64,000 nucleotides of DNA, from assembly GCA_018003015.1 (NCBI GenBank), contig JAGNEZ010000025.1, positions 1-64,000 of the forward strand, given 5' to 3'. This document shows positions 17,041 through 24,797 of this stretch, in pieces. Within the stretch, counting starts at the first letter, position 1, and each line of letters opens with the position of its first letter. Origin of the DNA: Phycisphaerae bacterium (GTDB lineage Bacteria > Planctomycetota > Phycisphaerae > UBA1845 > PWPN01). The notes beneath the pieces were generated by a model. It was not told where the DNA came from. It ran no database searches and saw nothing but the letters and a program-made list of their open reading frames with translations. The position numbers and the translations under genes were made by a program.

Positions 17041-17335
17041 ACAGCCTGGCGACGTCGGCCGCGGTGACCCCGGTGATCCGCAGGGATTTCCGCGGCGAGC
17101 CGTGACCGCTGTCGACGTTCACCTGCTGAGCGCGGATCCCCAGGGTCCTGGCAACGAGGGTGCAGACCGCCTTGTTGGCCGCGCCCTTCTCCGGCGGAGC
17201 CGACACCGCGATCTTGAGGGCCCCGTCAAGCTCGCCGACGATCCGGTCGCGTGACGCCTTAGGCACCACCTTCACCGGAAGCAGCACGTCGCCGCCTTGT
17301 TGCCTCAACTCGATCACGGGTGTTACCTCGCCCAT
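17027..17335 (-). CDS. DUF167 (YggU-type) family protein
   Basis: A 102-residue protein with the whole DUF167 signature: VKVVPKASRDRIVGELDGALKI, VSAPPEKGAANKAV, and SGHGSPRKSLRITG. This is a small conserved alpha/beta protein family of unknown function. The start ATG overlaps the end of the S66 peptidase gene by 13 bases, implying translational coupling at the end of a four-gene run. Confidence 0.9.
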   Translation of the reverse strand: MGEVTPVIELRQQGGDVLLPVKVVPKASRDRIVGELDGALKIAVSAPPEKGAANKAVCTLVARTLGIRAQQVNVDSGHGSPRKSLRITGVTAADVARLFTSE

Positions 17336-18399
17336 TCCCGCCAGGGAATCTCGATGCTCACCGACGGCTTATGCCGAGCCCGGCGTCGGCAGACCAGCGT
17401 GACCGGGCGGTTCATGGGTAACGGGGCGATTGGCCAGACATGCCCGAAGTTGCCGATTCGCACGATCGGCGTTCGCCGTTCCGGCAGATGGTAGCGCAGC
17501 ACCCTGCAGGCCGCAGCGGTCAAGTTGTCGTCCTTGTTGTGGAAATCGCCGAGGATGACGCCCTGGGCCCGCTCAAACAGGCCGGCCAGCTTCAGGGCCG
17601 CGATCATGCGGTCGATCTTGTCGGCGGGTTCGTTCAGATCCTCGATCGCCAGCCATTTGCCGCGGGTATCGATCGCTCCGGCGAACCGCGAACCGAGCAA
17701 GGGCATCAGCAGACTGAGGTTGCCGCCGGTGATGGTGATGCGGCTGCGTGAAGGCAGTGAGCCGGCCAGCAACTCCCCGGCCGGCACGCGCGGCATGCCC
17801 CTGCCCTCGACGGCACCGGCGACTTCGCCGAAGAACTCGGTGAACTTCCGGGGGAACTCGGCGGTGGCCCAGCCGGCGGCGAATCCCTGTTGCTCGTCGG
17901 CGGACATCTTGGTCGGGTCGACCAGGGTGCTGATGTTCTGGAGGGCCCAGCGTTTCATTCCCGCGAAGATGAAGATCGGTCCCAGATCATACAGACCGAC
18001 CGCCCGGGGATACTGACCGGCGATGGCCACCAGTGTGGTCATCTCACTGAAGCCGAAGATGTGGATCATGTTCCGGCGGCGTCTGAGCACGTTCCAGTCG
18101 ATCTGATCGAGCAGCCGGGTGAACCACGCCCCGCCACGGATCGTGACCAGGGCGGCGACGCGGTCATCGGCCAGGACGGACTCGATTTCCCTGGCTCGGG
18201 CATCATCGTCCGAACGACCACCCTGGTTATCGACTTCGCTGGCCAGGATCATCCTCGCGTTGGCGGTGACTTCGTACTGGTCGCCGGCACCGGCCTGGGC
18301 CAGCTTCGCGAGCCCGGCCACGTTCCTGACGCCCAGGCGCTGGAGGGCATCGGGAGCCGGGCTGCCGACCGCGGTGATGTGAATGCGGGGCTTGACCAT
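17323..18399 (-). CDS. S66 family LD-carboxypeptidase-like protein
   Basis: A 358-residue protein of the peptidase S66 family, which trims the terminal D-Ala from murein tetrapeptides in the cytoplasm. The catalytic triad is visible: Ser118 in FGFSEMTTL, Glu253 in AIEDLNEP and His320 in NFGHVW. GGAW(F) and TITGGNLSLLMPLLG are also family-typical. The N-terminal segment before residue 85 is more divergent than usual. The ATG at 18399 has CAGGAG upstream; the frame continues to 18510 but overlaps the BtpA gene. It begins one base after the BtpA stop. Confidence 0.88.
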   Translation of the reverse strand: MVKPRIHITAVGSPAPDALQRLGVRNVAGLAKLAQAGAGDQYEVTANARMILASEVDNQGGRSDDDARAREIESVLADDRVAALVTIRGGAWFTRLLDQIDWNVLRRRRNMIHIFGFSEMTTLVAIAGQYPRAVGLYDLGPIFIFAGMKRWALQNISTLVDPTKMSADEQQGFAAGWATAEFPRKFTEFFGEVAGAVEGRGMPRVPAGELLAGSLPSRSRITITGGNLSLLMPLLGSRFAGAIDTRGKWLAIEDLNEPADKIDRMIAALKLAGLFERAQGVILGDFHNKDDNLTAAACRVLRYHLPERRTPIVRIGNFGHVWPIAPLPMNRPVTLVCRRRARHKPSVSIEIPWREWAR

Positions 18400-18400
18400 G

Positions 18401-19198
18401 CTATCGACTCCTGGCGGCCTGGACCACCGCTCGGGCCCGGGACGGATCGACCGGAGCGGTGGTCCGGCCATCCTGCTTGATGGCCGTACCGATGATCGCG
18501 CCGTCCGCAAGTTGGAGGAGGTCCCTGATGCTGGCAGCGGATGCGCCGCTGCCGACGTAGATCGGGCGATCGGGGACCGCCTGGCGTACGGCCCGAAGGT
18601 CCTCCAGACGGGTGGGCTTGCCGGTGGCCGTTCCGCTCACGATCAAGCCGTCGGCCTTGCCGCGATAGGCGGCCTCTTCCGCCGCCTCGGCGATACTCGG
18701 ATTGGACACGGGCAGGGCGTGTTTGACGTGGACGTCGGCAAGAATGGCGACGTCGGCGTTCAGCCGGCGGCGATAGCGGAGGGTTTCATCCGCTTGGCCC
18801 GCGATGATGCCCTGGTCGGTGGCATACACGCCGGTGTGCACGTTGACGCGCACGAAGGCCGCCTCGGTGGCGGTGGCGACCGCCAGGGCGGCCCGGGCGT
18901 CGTTGCGAAGCACGTTGATTCCCAGTGGCAGCTCGACCGCGCGGCGCACGCAACGGGCGACGACGGTCATGGCCGCCACGGTGTGCGGATCGGCCTCGGT
19001 CGCCCGGAAGGGTGCATCGCCGAAGTTCTCGATCATCAGGGCGTCGAAGCCCGCATCGGCGAGGGCCTTGGCGTCGGCGACGGCCAGGCGGACGATCTCG
19101 TCGAGATGATGTGATTCCGAAGGGCTGCCCGGCAGGGGGCACAGATGGACCATCCCGATCAGCGCTCGAGGGGGAAGCGGTCGCGGGGATGTGCGCAT
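18401..19198 (-). CDS. BtpA/SgcQ family TIM-barrel protein
   Basis: A 265-residue protein starting with the family motif LIGMVHLCPLPGSP. It continues with the TIM-barrel strands DALMIENFGDAPF, LPLGINVLRND, AAFVRVNVHTGV, VAILADVHVKHA, ADGLIVSGTATGKP and PIYVGSGAS. BtpA was named for stabilising photosystem I in cyanobacteria; non-photosynthetic homologs such as SgcQ have unknown functions. The role here is unknown. An in-frame TTG at 19216 overlaps the stop of the preceding GroES-like gene and could be the true, coupled start; the ATG at 19198 lacks a clear ribosome site. Confidence 0.88.
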   Translation of the reverse strand: MRTSPRPLPPRALIGMVHLCPLPGSPSESHHLDEIVRLAVADAKALADAGFDALMIENFGDAPFRATEADPHTVAAMTVVARCVRRAVELPLGINVLRNDARAALAVATATEAAFVRVNVHTGVYATDQGIIAGQADETLRYRRRLNADVAILADVHVKHALPVSNPSIAEAAEEAAYRGKADGLIVSGTATGKPTRLEDLRAVRQAVPDRPIYVGSGASAASIRDLLQLADGAIIGTAIKQDGRTTAPVDPSRARAVVQAARSR

Positions 19199-19212
19199 GG
19201 ATGCCTGTCGCG

Positions 19213-19536
19213 TCAAGAGCGATGCCGGAAGACCGCGACCACGTCGTCAATCGGAACGACGAAGAGTTGGTTGCCCGGTTCGAAGTCCACGGGCACGGAG
19301 CCCTTGGGGTTGAACAGCACCTTGTCGTACTGGCGAATCGGGAAGTTGTCGTCCGCCGCAATCTGGGCGGAGACCGAGACCACGCGTCCGGTGATGGTCG
19401 GGATCTCGATGTTGTCCGGCAAGGCGATGCCGCCCTTGGTTGCCTTTTTGTCTTCGTCCTTGCGTATCAAGACTCGTTTGCCGAGCGGTTCCACCGTCTC
19501 GAACTTGGCCCTCTGGCGACGGATATCCCGCTGCAT
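19213..19536 (-). CDS. GroES-like co-chaperonin
   Basis: A 107-residue protein of the GroES (cpn10) fold: FETVEPLGKRVLIRKDE, the mobile loop ATKGGIALPD, GRVVSVS, and the strand pair YDKVLFNPKG...LFVVPIDDVVAVF. GroES proteins cap GroEL chaperonin rings, yet no GroEL gene is next to it. The canonical YGGxE segment near the C-terminus is replaced by FNPKGSVPVDFE, so it may be a specialised paralog. Start at 19536 with AAGGAGAGGAC just upstream. It heads a run of four minus-strand genes with overlapping or near-touching ends. Confidence 0.85.
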   Translation of the reverse strand: MQRDIRRQRAKFETVEPLGKRVLIRKDEDKKATKGGIALPDNIEIPTITGRVVSVSAQIAADDNFPIRQYDKVLFNPKGSVPVDFEPGNQLFVVPIDDVVAVFRHRS

Positions 19537-19584
19537 GTCCTCTCCTTGCGGTTGAAGGTTGGATGCACCGTAGCAATGTCGCGG

Positions 19585-19590
19585 ATTATA
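19585..19590 (-). promoter_or_regulatory. -10 box upstream of the GroES-like gene
   Basis: On the minus strand a perfect TATAAT lies about 48 bases before the GroES-like ATG; the -35 region (TGGCA-like, near 19608-19613) is weak. It would drive the GroES-BtpA-S66-DUF167 run. No CIRCE heat-shock element was seen. Confidence 0.4.
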
Positions 19591-19636
19591 CCGAGCGATG
19601 GGCACAATGCCAGTGAAAAATGTGGATATTGCGATC

Positions 19637-20110
19637 TCAGGGCTGCCGATCCGGTGACGCTGCCGGATCGCGCGGTGGCGAGCGAGGCGTGCTCTGCGTG
19701 CCGCCGGCCCGCGCCTTTCTGATGAAGTCGATGAAACGATCCTTGGGGATGTAGCCGACCTCCATCCGATAACTGCCGTCCGGCTTGACGATCACGAAGG
19801 CCGGCGTGCTGTTGACGCCGTACTTGCTGAGGTACTGGGCATACTCGGCCGAGGAGTCCTTCTCCAGAAGGAGATTGATGGTATCCTGCAGCAGGGCTCC
19901 GACTTCCGGGGCGGCCACGACTTCGCCGTGCATTCGGTTGGAGTCCTCGTTCATCCACCACTTGTAGAAGATGAACAGGTCCTTGCCCTGCTCGCGAGCC
20001 TGGTTTTCGGCGGTTTGATAGTCCCATCGCCAGCGGTAGTCCTGGCAGCCGGCCGCGAGCAGGAGGCTGCAAGCCAGGACTCCGCGCAGCCGGACGGACG
20101 CGGCGGCCAT
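19637..20110 (-). CDS. thioredoxin-fold lipoprotein without the CxxC motif
   Basis: About 157 residues with a lipoprotein signal (SVRLRGVLACSLLLAAGC) and a thioredoxin-like domain: KDLFIFYKWWMNEDSNRM at the usual active-site position, cis-Pro loop NSTPAFVIVKPDG and GYIPKDRFIDFI. The redox CxxC is replaced (WMNED), so it cannot act as a normal disulfide reductase; a binding or chaperone role is possible. The chosen ATG (20110) gives a clean lipoprotein signal but lacks a Shine-Dalgarno; ATGs at 20158 and 20170 are alternatives. The upstream methyltransferase gene ends at 20203. Confidence 0.7.
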   Translation of the reverse strand: MAAASVRLRGVLACSLLLAAGCQDYRWRWDYQTAENQAREQGKDLFIFYKWWMNEDSNRMHGEVVAAPEVGALLQDTINLLLEKDSSAEYAQYLSKYGVNSTPAFVIVKPDGSYRMEVGYIPKDRFIDFIRKARAGGTQSTPRSPPRDPAASPDRQP

Positions 20111-20202
20111 GGGTGAACAGATCGCGGAGCCGTGATCACGGGAGACGGTCCTAGGCATCTGGATTCTCATCTGAGGAATGACGTTGGTGCGCGGGTGTCC
20201 GC

Positions 20203-20853
20203 CTACGCAGCCACAATCCGCTGAGAGGGCTGCGACTGCGGGCGGTTGGTAATGAATACGATCTGGAACAGGTCCACCTGGTCCAGCTTGTAACGGAAAT
20301 CGACTTCCAGGCCGGTCTCCTGGATCAGCTCCTGCAGGCACAGATCGCTCCGCCATCCGAGGTGCTGACAGAGGGGGCAGAGCCACTTCTCGATCAAGCC
20401 GATGATGCGGTTGCTGGAGCGGAAGTGGTTGATGATGACCATCTGGCCGCCCGGCCGGGTGACGCGCCGGGTTTCCTCGACCAGTTTCACCGGATCGCTG
20501 ACCACGGTGATGACGTGGCTGAGGAGTACATGGTCAAAGGCATGGTCAGGGAACGGTAGGACCAGGGCGTTGCCCAGGCAGAGGTTGACGAAATCGAGGT
20601 TGTGCTGTTCGATTCGCCGACTCGCCCGGCGGAGCATGCCCTCGCTGAGATCGATCCCAGTGACCTTGGCATGCCGGGGATAGGAGGGCAGGGCCAAGCC
20701 GGTGCCGACGCCGATGTCGAGGACCTTCTCACCGGGGCGGATATGCATCTGCTCGATGGCTCGGGTGGTGCGGCGATGGACGATCCCGGGCCAGAGCATG
20801 TCGTAAAAATAGGCCCAGACGTTGTAAATGCTGCGCGTCGTTTTTTCTTGCAT
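20203..20853 (-). CDS. class I SAM-dependent methyltransferase, PmtA/UbiE-like
   Basis: A 216-residue enzyme beginning with the YNVWAYFYDMLWPGIVHRR segment typical of phosphatidylethanolamine N-methyltransferases of the PmtA type. Motif I is VLDIGVGTGLALP, followed by GIDLSEGMLRRA, LVLPFPDHAFDHVLLSHVI and VTRPGGQMVIINHF. It probably methylates a phospholipid head group at the membrane surface, but quinone or other substrates are possible. It lies between two thioredoxin-fold genes on the same strand. Confidence 0.82.
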   Translation of the reverse strand: MQEKTTRSIYNVWAYFYDMLWPGIVHRRTTRAIEQMHIRPGEKVLDIGVGTGLALPSYPRHAKVTGIDLSEGMLRRASRRIEQHNLDFVNLCLGNALVLPFPDHAFDHVLLSHVITVVSDPVKLVEETRRVTRPGGQMVIINHFRSSNRIIGLIEKWLCPLCQHLGWRSDLCLQELIQETGLEVDFRYKLDQVDLFQIVFITNRPQSQPSQRIVAA

Positions 20854-20921
20854 GGGGCAGCGCCCTCAAGTCCTTGCCATGACCAGAAACTAGCTTAGCC
20901 ATGGATCGCGGGCCACGCAAG

Positions 20922-20950
20922 CCGCCGGTCTACCCCGGCGGGGGCGTTTT
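20922..20950 (+). terminator. hairpin with short T tract in the gap before the methyltransferase
   Basis: CCGCCGG and CCGGCGG pair across a 6-base loop, followed within a few bases by TTTTT, reading on the plus strand. The flanking genes are both on the minus strand, so it would stop antisense transcription, or it may simply be a GC-rich inverted repeat. The rest of 20854-21085 holds no supported gene. Confidence 0.3.
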
Positions 20951-21085
20951 TCGGGCGGCGAGAACGCGGGTGTCGGTCCCCCGGCAGCGGCCCGGCGGCA
21001 AGAAACGGGCTTCGCAATGGGGCGCGCATGGGGGTGTGGCGCTGCTTATCGGACATCAGGCCGGGGGCTGGGGGGGGTAACCGAC

Positions 21086-21703
21086 TCACCGGGCATACTT
21101 GACAGTGCAACCATACGGTTCGGTGCGGCTCTTAGCCACATCCCGGCCGGCGAGCAAGTCTTCGACAGCCGCCCCGACGAAGTTCTTTTCGCCCTGGTCG
21201 TCGATTGCCCCGGTGTAGGCCAGCTTTCCGGTCTTGTCGATGACGAAGAGATGGGGCGTTTTCGTGGCGACGAAGGCGTGTCCGGTTTTTCCGTCCGGGT
21301 CGAGGAGCACGGGGAAGTTGAGTCCGGTTTCGGCGGCATAGACGCGGTTGGCCTCGGCCTTCTGGCCGGCGGTCGAGTCCACGCCGAGCCAGATGACGCC
21401 CTTGGCGGCGTACTTGGCGTAGGTTTTCTGCATCACCTGGTCGACCTGTTTGCCCCGGCTTACCGGACAGCCGGGATTCATCCACTCCAGGACGACGATC
21501 TTGCCCTTGAACTCGGATAGGGTAAATGCCTTGCCGTAAGCATCTTTCAGGTTGAAGTCCGGCGCCGGCTTTCCGATCTCGGCGGTTTTGGCCACCTCGG
21601 CTTTGGGCTGGTTCTCACCAGCGGACGCCGCCATGCTCGCCGCGAAAGCTGCAGCGGCTGCCAGGGCGATCCCGAGCGGTCCGTAGAGACGCATTGTGTT
21701 CAC
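21086..21703 (-). CDS. exported redoxin (AhpC/TSA-thioredoxin superfamily)
   Basis: About 205 residues: a signal peptide (ALAAAAAFAASMAASAG) and a redoxin domain with GKPAPDFNLKDAYGKAFTL, FKGKIVVLEWMNPGCPVSRG (single peroxidatic-type Cys), GVIWLGVDST, NFPVLLDPDGKTGHAF and cis-Pro KTPHLFVID. The C-terminal GCTVKYAR Cys is conserved in this subgroup and might be the resolving residue. The likely role is periplasmic thiol or peroxide chemistry. The GTG at 21703 is preferred because AAAGGAG sits seven bases before it; an ATG at 21694 follows. Confidence 0.83.
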   Translation of the reverse strand: MNTMRLYGPLGIALAAAAAFAASMAASAGENQPKAEVAKTAEIGKPAPDFNLKDAYGKAFTLSEFKGKIVVLEWMNPGCPVSRGKQVDQVMQKTYAKYAAKGVIWLGVDSTAGQKAEANRVYAAETGLNFPVLLDPDGKTGHAFVATKTPHLFVIDKTGKLAYTGAIDDQGEKNFVGAAVEDLLAGRDVAKSRTEPYGCTVKYAR

Positions 21704-21872
21704 GTTTGATCTCCTTTCGTTCTGGTCAGTGATCGTTTGACTCATCGTCCGATAGCTTATAGTCACGGGGAGGATTCCCGACCAGGAACAGAGCTAACTC
21801 GGAAGACTGGTTGCTGTCGTGTTTATTGATGCGTGATGGCCCGAAGCGTTCGCGGAATCGTGGTTTCGCTGA

Positions 21873-21901
21873 TTGAACGCCCCGGCTATCGGGCCTATGA
21901 T
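21873..21901 (+). promoter_or_regulatory. sigma70-type promoter for the UVR-motif gene
   Basis: TTGAAC (21873-21878), 17-base spacer, TATGAT (21896-21901). It lies in the divergent region between the redoxin gene and the UVR-motif gene, giving a leader of about 70 bases. Confidence 0.55.
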
Positions 21902-21979
21902 TGAATGGGGAGCGCGAGTTCTAGGGTCTGACGAGGAATCAGGCCGTACTACCAGGCGTGAAGACGGGCAGGGTGTACC

Positions 21980-22756
21980 ATGGCAGCCAAGGATCTCAAG
22001 TGGGTGACTGACGGCTGGCCCTATGTGTCGGGCCAAGTCAGCGTCCGCCGTGTCCGCGGCTCGGACAACCGCATCAAGATTCAGATGCGCGTGGACCTGG
22101 GCGTCCTGCAGATGGAGACGTTCGGGCGCCCGGACGGCAGTCGCCCGTACGACCACGAATCGCTTCTGGAGTATCACCGGGATCGACTTGAAGCCTCTCG
22201 GCGAGCGAACGGCAACGATCTGGGTTTCGCCCTGGACAGCGACGAGTGTCGCGACCTGCGCGAAGAGGCATTTCAGTACTACCAGCGTTACCTGGCCAAT
22301 TTCGTGCTGGAGGACTACGAGGCTGTCGCGAGGGACACGCGTCGCAACATTGAGGTCCTGGATCTGTGCCGCACCTACGCAAGGGACGACGAAGACCGCT
22401 ACTCCCTCGAGGCGTATCGGCCGTACATTGTCATGATGAACAGCCAGAGCCAAGCTCTCGGGGCTATGCGACTGGGCTCGTATCGCACGGCACTGAAGCA
22501 CGTTGAGGCCGGGATGCGGGCCATTCGTGACTTCTTCCGGCGAGCCCGCCAGCCCAAGGCCTTCCGCGAGTCGAGCGAGGTTGAGGTCCTGCGCACGCTC
22601 CGGAAGGAGATTCTGCGCCGGCTTCCGGTGGACCCGACCCGGGTGGTGCGTCGCAAGCTCAAGAAGGCGATCGAGCAGGAGCGATACGAGGATGCGGCCC
22701 GCTATCGGGACCAGCTCGAAGCCCTGCTGGGGCACGACCGTCCGTCGGTCGAGTGA
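21980..22756 (+). CDS. UvrB/UvrC (UVR) motif protein
   Basis: A 258-residue cytoplasmic protein. Residues 1-60 hold a beta-rich segment (QVSVRRV...KIQMRVDLGVLQMETFGRPDG); residues 70-205 are helical with tetratricopeptide-like pairs (EAFQYYQRYLANFVLEDYE, LGSYRTALKHVEAGMRAIRD). The C-terminal RRKLKKAIEQERYEDAARYR is a UVR motif as in UvrB, UvrC and McsA, where it mediates protein-protein contact. It may be an adaptor in repair or proteolysis; the exact partner is unknown. No arginine kinase (McsB) neighbour is present. Confidence 0.82.
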   Translation: MAAKDLKWVTDGWPYVSGQVSVRRVRGSDNRIKIQMRVDLGVLQMETFGRPDGSRPYDHESLLEYHRDRLEASRRANGNDLGFALDSDECRDLREEAFQYYQRYLANFVLEDYEAVARDTRRNIEVLDLCRTYARDDEDRYSLEAYRPYIVMMNSQSQALGAMRLGSYRTALKHVEAGMRAIRDFFRRARQPKAFRESSEVEVLRTLRKEILRRLPVDPTRVVRRKLKKAIEQERYEDAARYRDQLEALLGHDRPSVE

Positions 22757-22937
22757 GTCCGCCGGCCCGGGGTTCCTGTCGCCCTCCCTCTCGCTGGACA
22801 AGGCATTGCCACGTGCTGACGCCGGTCGATCGTGCCGACCGGTCTTTCCTGACGCGTACCGACCATTTGACAGCCGAAGCACTTTGCCTGACAACAGCGC
22901 GTGCGACACCGGGCTGTCGTGAAGCGAGGGACGACGC

Positions 22938-24566
22938 ATGCCGGCGGAAGGTGCTGTGCTGATCCGTAACGCCATGATCTACGACGGCTCGGGCCAGGCT
23001 CCCGACCGGGGCGAGATTGCGATCGAAGGCGACACCATCGCCGCGGTGGGGCGGTCGCTCGGTGTTCAGGCGGGTTTGGAGATCGACGCCGAGGGCCTGG
23101 CGGTAGCGCCCGGTTTCATCAACATGTTGAGCTGGGCCAACGAGTCGCTCATCCACGACGGGCGATCGCAGAGTGACATCCGGCAGGGAGTCACGCTCGA
23201 GGTGCTCGGCGAGGGCAGTTCCATGGGGCCGTGGAACAGCACGATGAAGAAGGAGGAGCGCGACCTTCAAGCCGACATCAAGTACGACATTGAGTGGACG
23301 ACGCTGGGTGAGTTCCTCGATTACCTGGTTGCCCGCGGCATCTCCTGCAACGTGGCCTCATTCGTCGGGGCGACGACGGTGCGGGTGCACGAGCTCGGAT
23401 ATGCGGATCGGCCGCCGAGCCCGGTGGAACTGGAGCGGATGTGCAGGCTGGTGCGCAATGCGATGGCCGAGGGGGCGATGGGAGTTGCCTCGGCGTTGAT
23501 TTACACGCCGGGCTTCTTCGCCAAGACCGACGAACTGATCGCCCTGGCGGGAGCGGCTGCCGAGTACGACGGCCTTTACATCTCGCACATTCGCAACGAA
23601 GGGGACAACATCATGGAGGCCCTGGGCGAGTTCCTGACGATCGCGAGGGAAGCGGGAGCCCGCTCGGAGATCTATCATCTGAAGGCTTCGGGCCGGGCCA
23701 ACTGGGACAAGATCGAGGGGGTCTTCGAGAAGATCGAGGCGGCGCGGGCCGGCGGCCTGCAGATCACGGCGGACATGTACCCTTACCACGCCAGTTCGAC
23801 CGGCCTGGACAGCATCATGCCCCCGTGGGTCCAGGAGGGTGGTCACCGGGCCTGGGTTGACCGGCTGAAGGACGCGGCGATCCGCAAGCGGGTCAAGCGT
23901 GAGATGCGCATTCCCAGCACCGGGTGGGACAATGGCTGGCTGTCTGCCGGATCTCCGGAGAACATTTTGCTGGTCGGTTTTCGTTCCGAGCGACTGAAAC
24001 CCTTGGCCGGCCGGACGCTGGCGGAAGTGGCGGCGGCGCGGGGTTGCTCGCCGGAGGACACGGCCATAGATCTGGTCATCGAGGACGACAGCCGGGTTGG
24101 GGCGTCGTTCTTCAGCATGTCCGAGGAGAACATCCGGAAGGAGATTTGCCGGCCGTGGGTCAGCTTCTGTTCCGATTCCGGGTCGCTGGCCACGGAGGGG
24201 GTTTTTTTGAGGAGTCAGCCTCACCCGCGGGCCTACGGCGCGTTTGCCCGGCTGCTCGGGAAGTACGTTCGTGACGAGAAGTTGATTCCGCTGCAGGAGG
24301 CCGTTCGCCGGCTGACATCGCTGCCGGCGGAGAACCTGCGTATCCGGGGCCGGGGCCGCCTGGCACCCGGCTATTTCGCGGATGTGGTGGTCTTTGACCC
24401 GGCGGCGGTCCACGATCACGCGACCTTCCGGCAGCCTCACCAGTATGCCACGGGCATGGTTCACGTCCTGGTCAACGGCGTGCAGGTACTCAAGGACGGC
24501 GAGCACACCGGGGCCACGCCCGGCCGGGTGGTACGTGGCCCGGGATGGCGGCGCACGGTGTGCTAA
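22938..24566 (+). CDS. N-acyl-D-amino-acid deacylase-like amidohydrolase with altered metal site
   Basis: A 542-residue amidohydrolase-superfamily protein of the D-aminoacylase type. It starts with VLIRNAMIYDGSG and the small beta domain, and retains the barrel His residues in YISHIRNEGD and EIYHLKASG, the barrel Asp in SFCSDSGS, and the C-terminal APGYFADVVVFDP. The first metal-binding motif, normally PGFIDxHxHxD, here reads APGFINMLSWANESL, and the zinc Cys loop (GNCG type) is GEGSSMGPW. The canonical HxH and Cys ligands are therefore absent. It may use one metal or a different chemistry, and D-amino-acid deacylation should not be assumed. No signal peptide. Confidence 0.82.
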   Translation: MPAEGAVLIRNAMIYDGSGQAPDRGEIAIEGDTIAAVGRSLGVQAGLEIDAEGLAVAPGFINMLSWANESLIHDGRSQSDIRQGVTLEVLGEGSSMGPWNSTMKKEERDLQADIKYDIEWTTLGEFLDYLVARGISCNVASFVGATTVRVHELGYADRPPSPVELERMCRLVRNAMAEGAMGVASALIYTPGFFAKTDELIALAGAAAEYDGLYISHIRNEGDNIMEALGEFLTIAREAGARSEIYHLKASGRANWDKIEGVFEKIEAARAGGLQITADMYPYHASSTGLDSIMPPWVQEGGHRAWVDRLKDAAIRKRVKREMRIPSTGWDNGWLSAGSPENILLVGFRSERLKPLAGRTLAEVAAARGCSPEDTAIDLVIEDDSRVGASFFSMSEENIRKEICRPWVSFCSDSGSLATEGVFLRSQPHPRAYGAFARLLGKYVRDEKLIPLQEAVRRLTSLPAENLRIRGRGRLAPGYFADVVVFDPAAVHDHATFRQPHQYATGMVHVLVNGVQVLKDGEHTGATPGRVVRGPGWRRTVC

Positions 24567-24721
24567 TGCTGGTGTCCCGGCCGATGGCCGCGGCGATGAT
24601 GCACCCACAGGCCGATGAGGCCCGCGATGGCGACGAAGAGGACAATAGCCATGAAGATGATGGCCGCCTGCCGTGCGTCGATGGGCTCCAGGGGAGCGGG
24701 GTAATAGGGATAGAGAGGCAT
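24563..24721 (-). CDS. 52-residue single-pass membrane protein
   Basis: A short gene, MPLYPYYPAPLEPIDARQAA at its start, with a hydrophobic helix (residues 19-39, AAIIFMAIVLFVAIAGLIGL) and a His/Arg-rich tail (HHRRGHRPGHQH). A very strong ribosome site, GAGGAGGTGGGCT, ends right before the ATG. The stop overlaps the convergent amidohydrolase stop by three bases. Unknown family. The His-rich tail could bind a metal. Confidence 0.75.
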   Translation of the reverse strand: MPLYPYYPAPLEPIDARQAAIIFMAIVLFVAIAGLIGLWVHHRRGHRPGHQH

Positions 24722-24797
24722 AGCCCACCTCCTCTCGCAACGTCACGTGAATCACCCACGACCCCGCGGACGCCGACAAATTCTAGGCCGGGCGAGT

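Noticed and set aside
20901-21080. Plus-strand 59-codon frame MDRGPRKPPVYPGGGVF...
   Set aside because: No ribosome site, basic Gly-rich composition of random GC-rich DNA.
21794-22975. 393-residue minus-strand frame opposite the UVR-motif gene
   Set aside because: Shadow frame; the plus-strand protein has clear UVR and helical features.
23358-24779. 473-residue minus-strand frame opposite the amidohydrolase
   Set aside because: Shadow frame rich in Arg, His and Pro with no motif.
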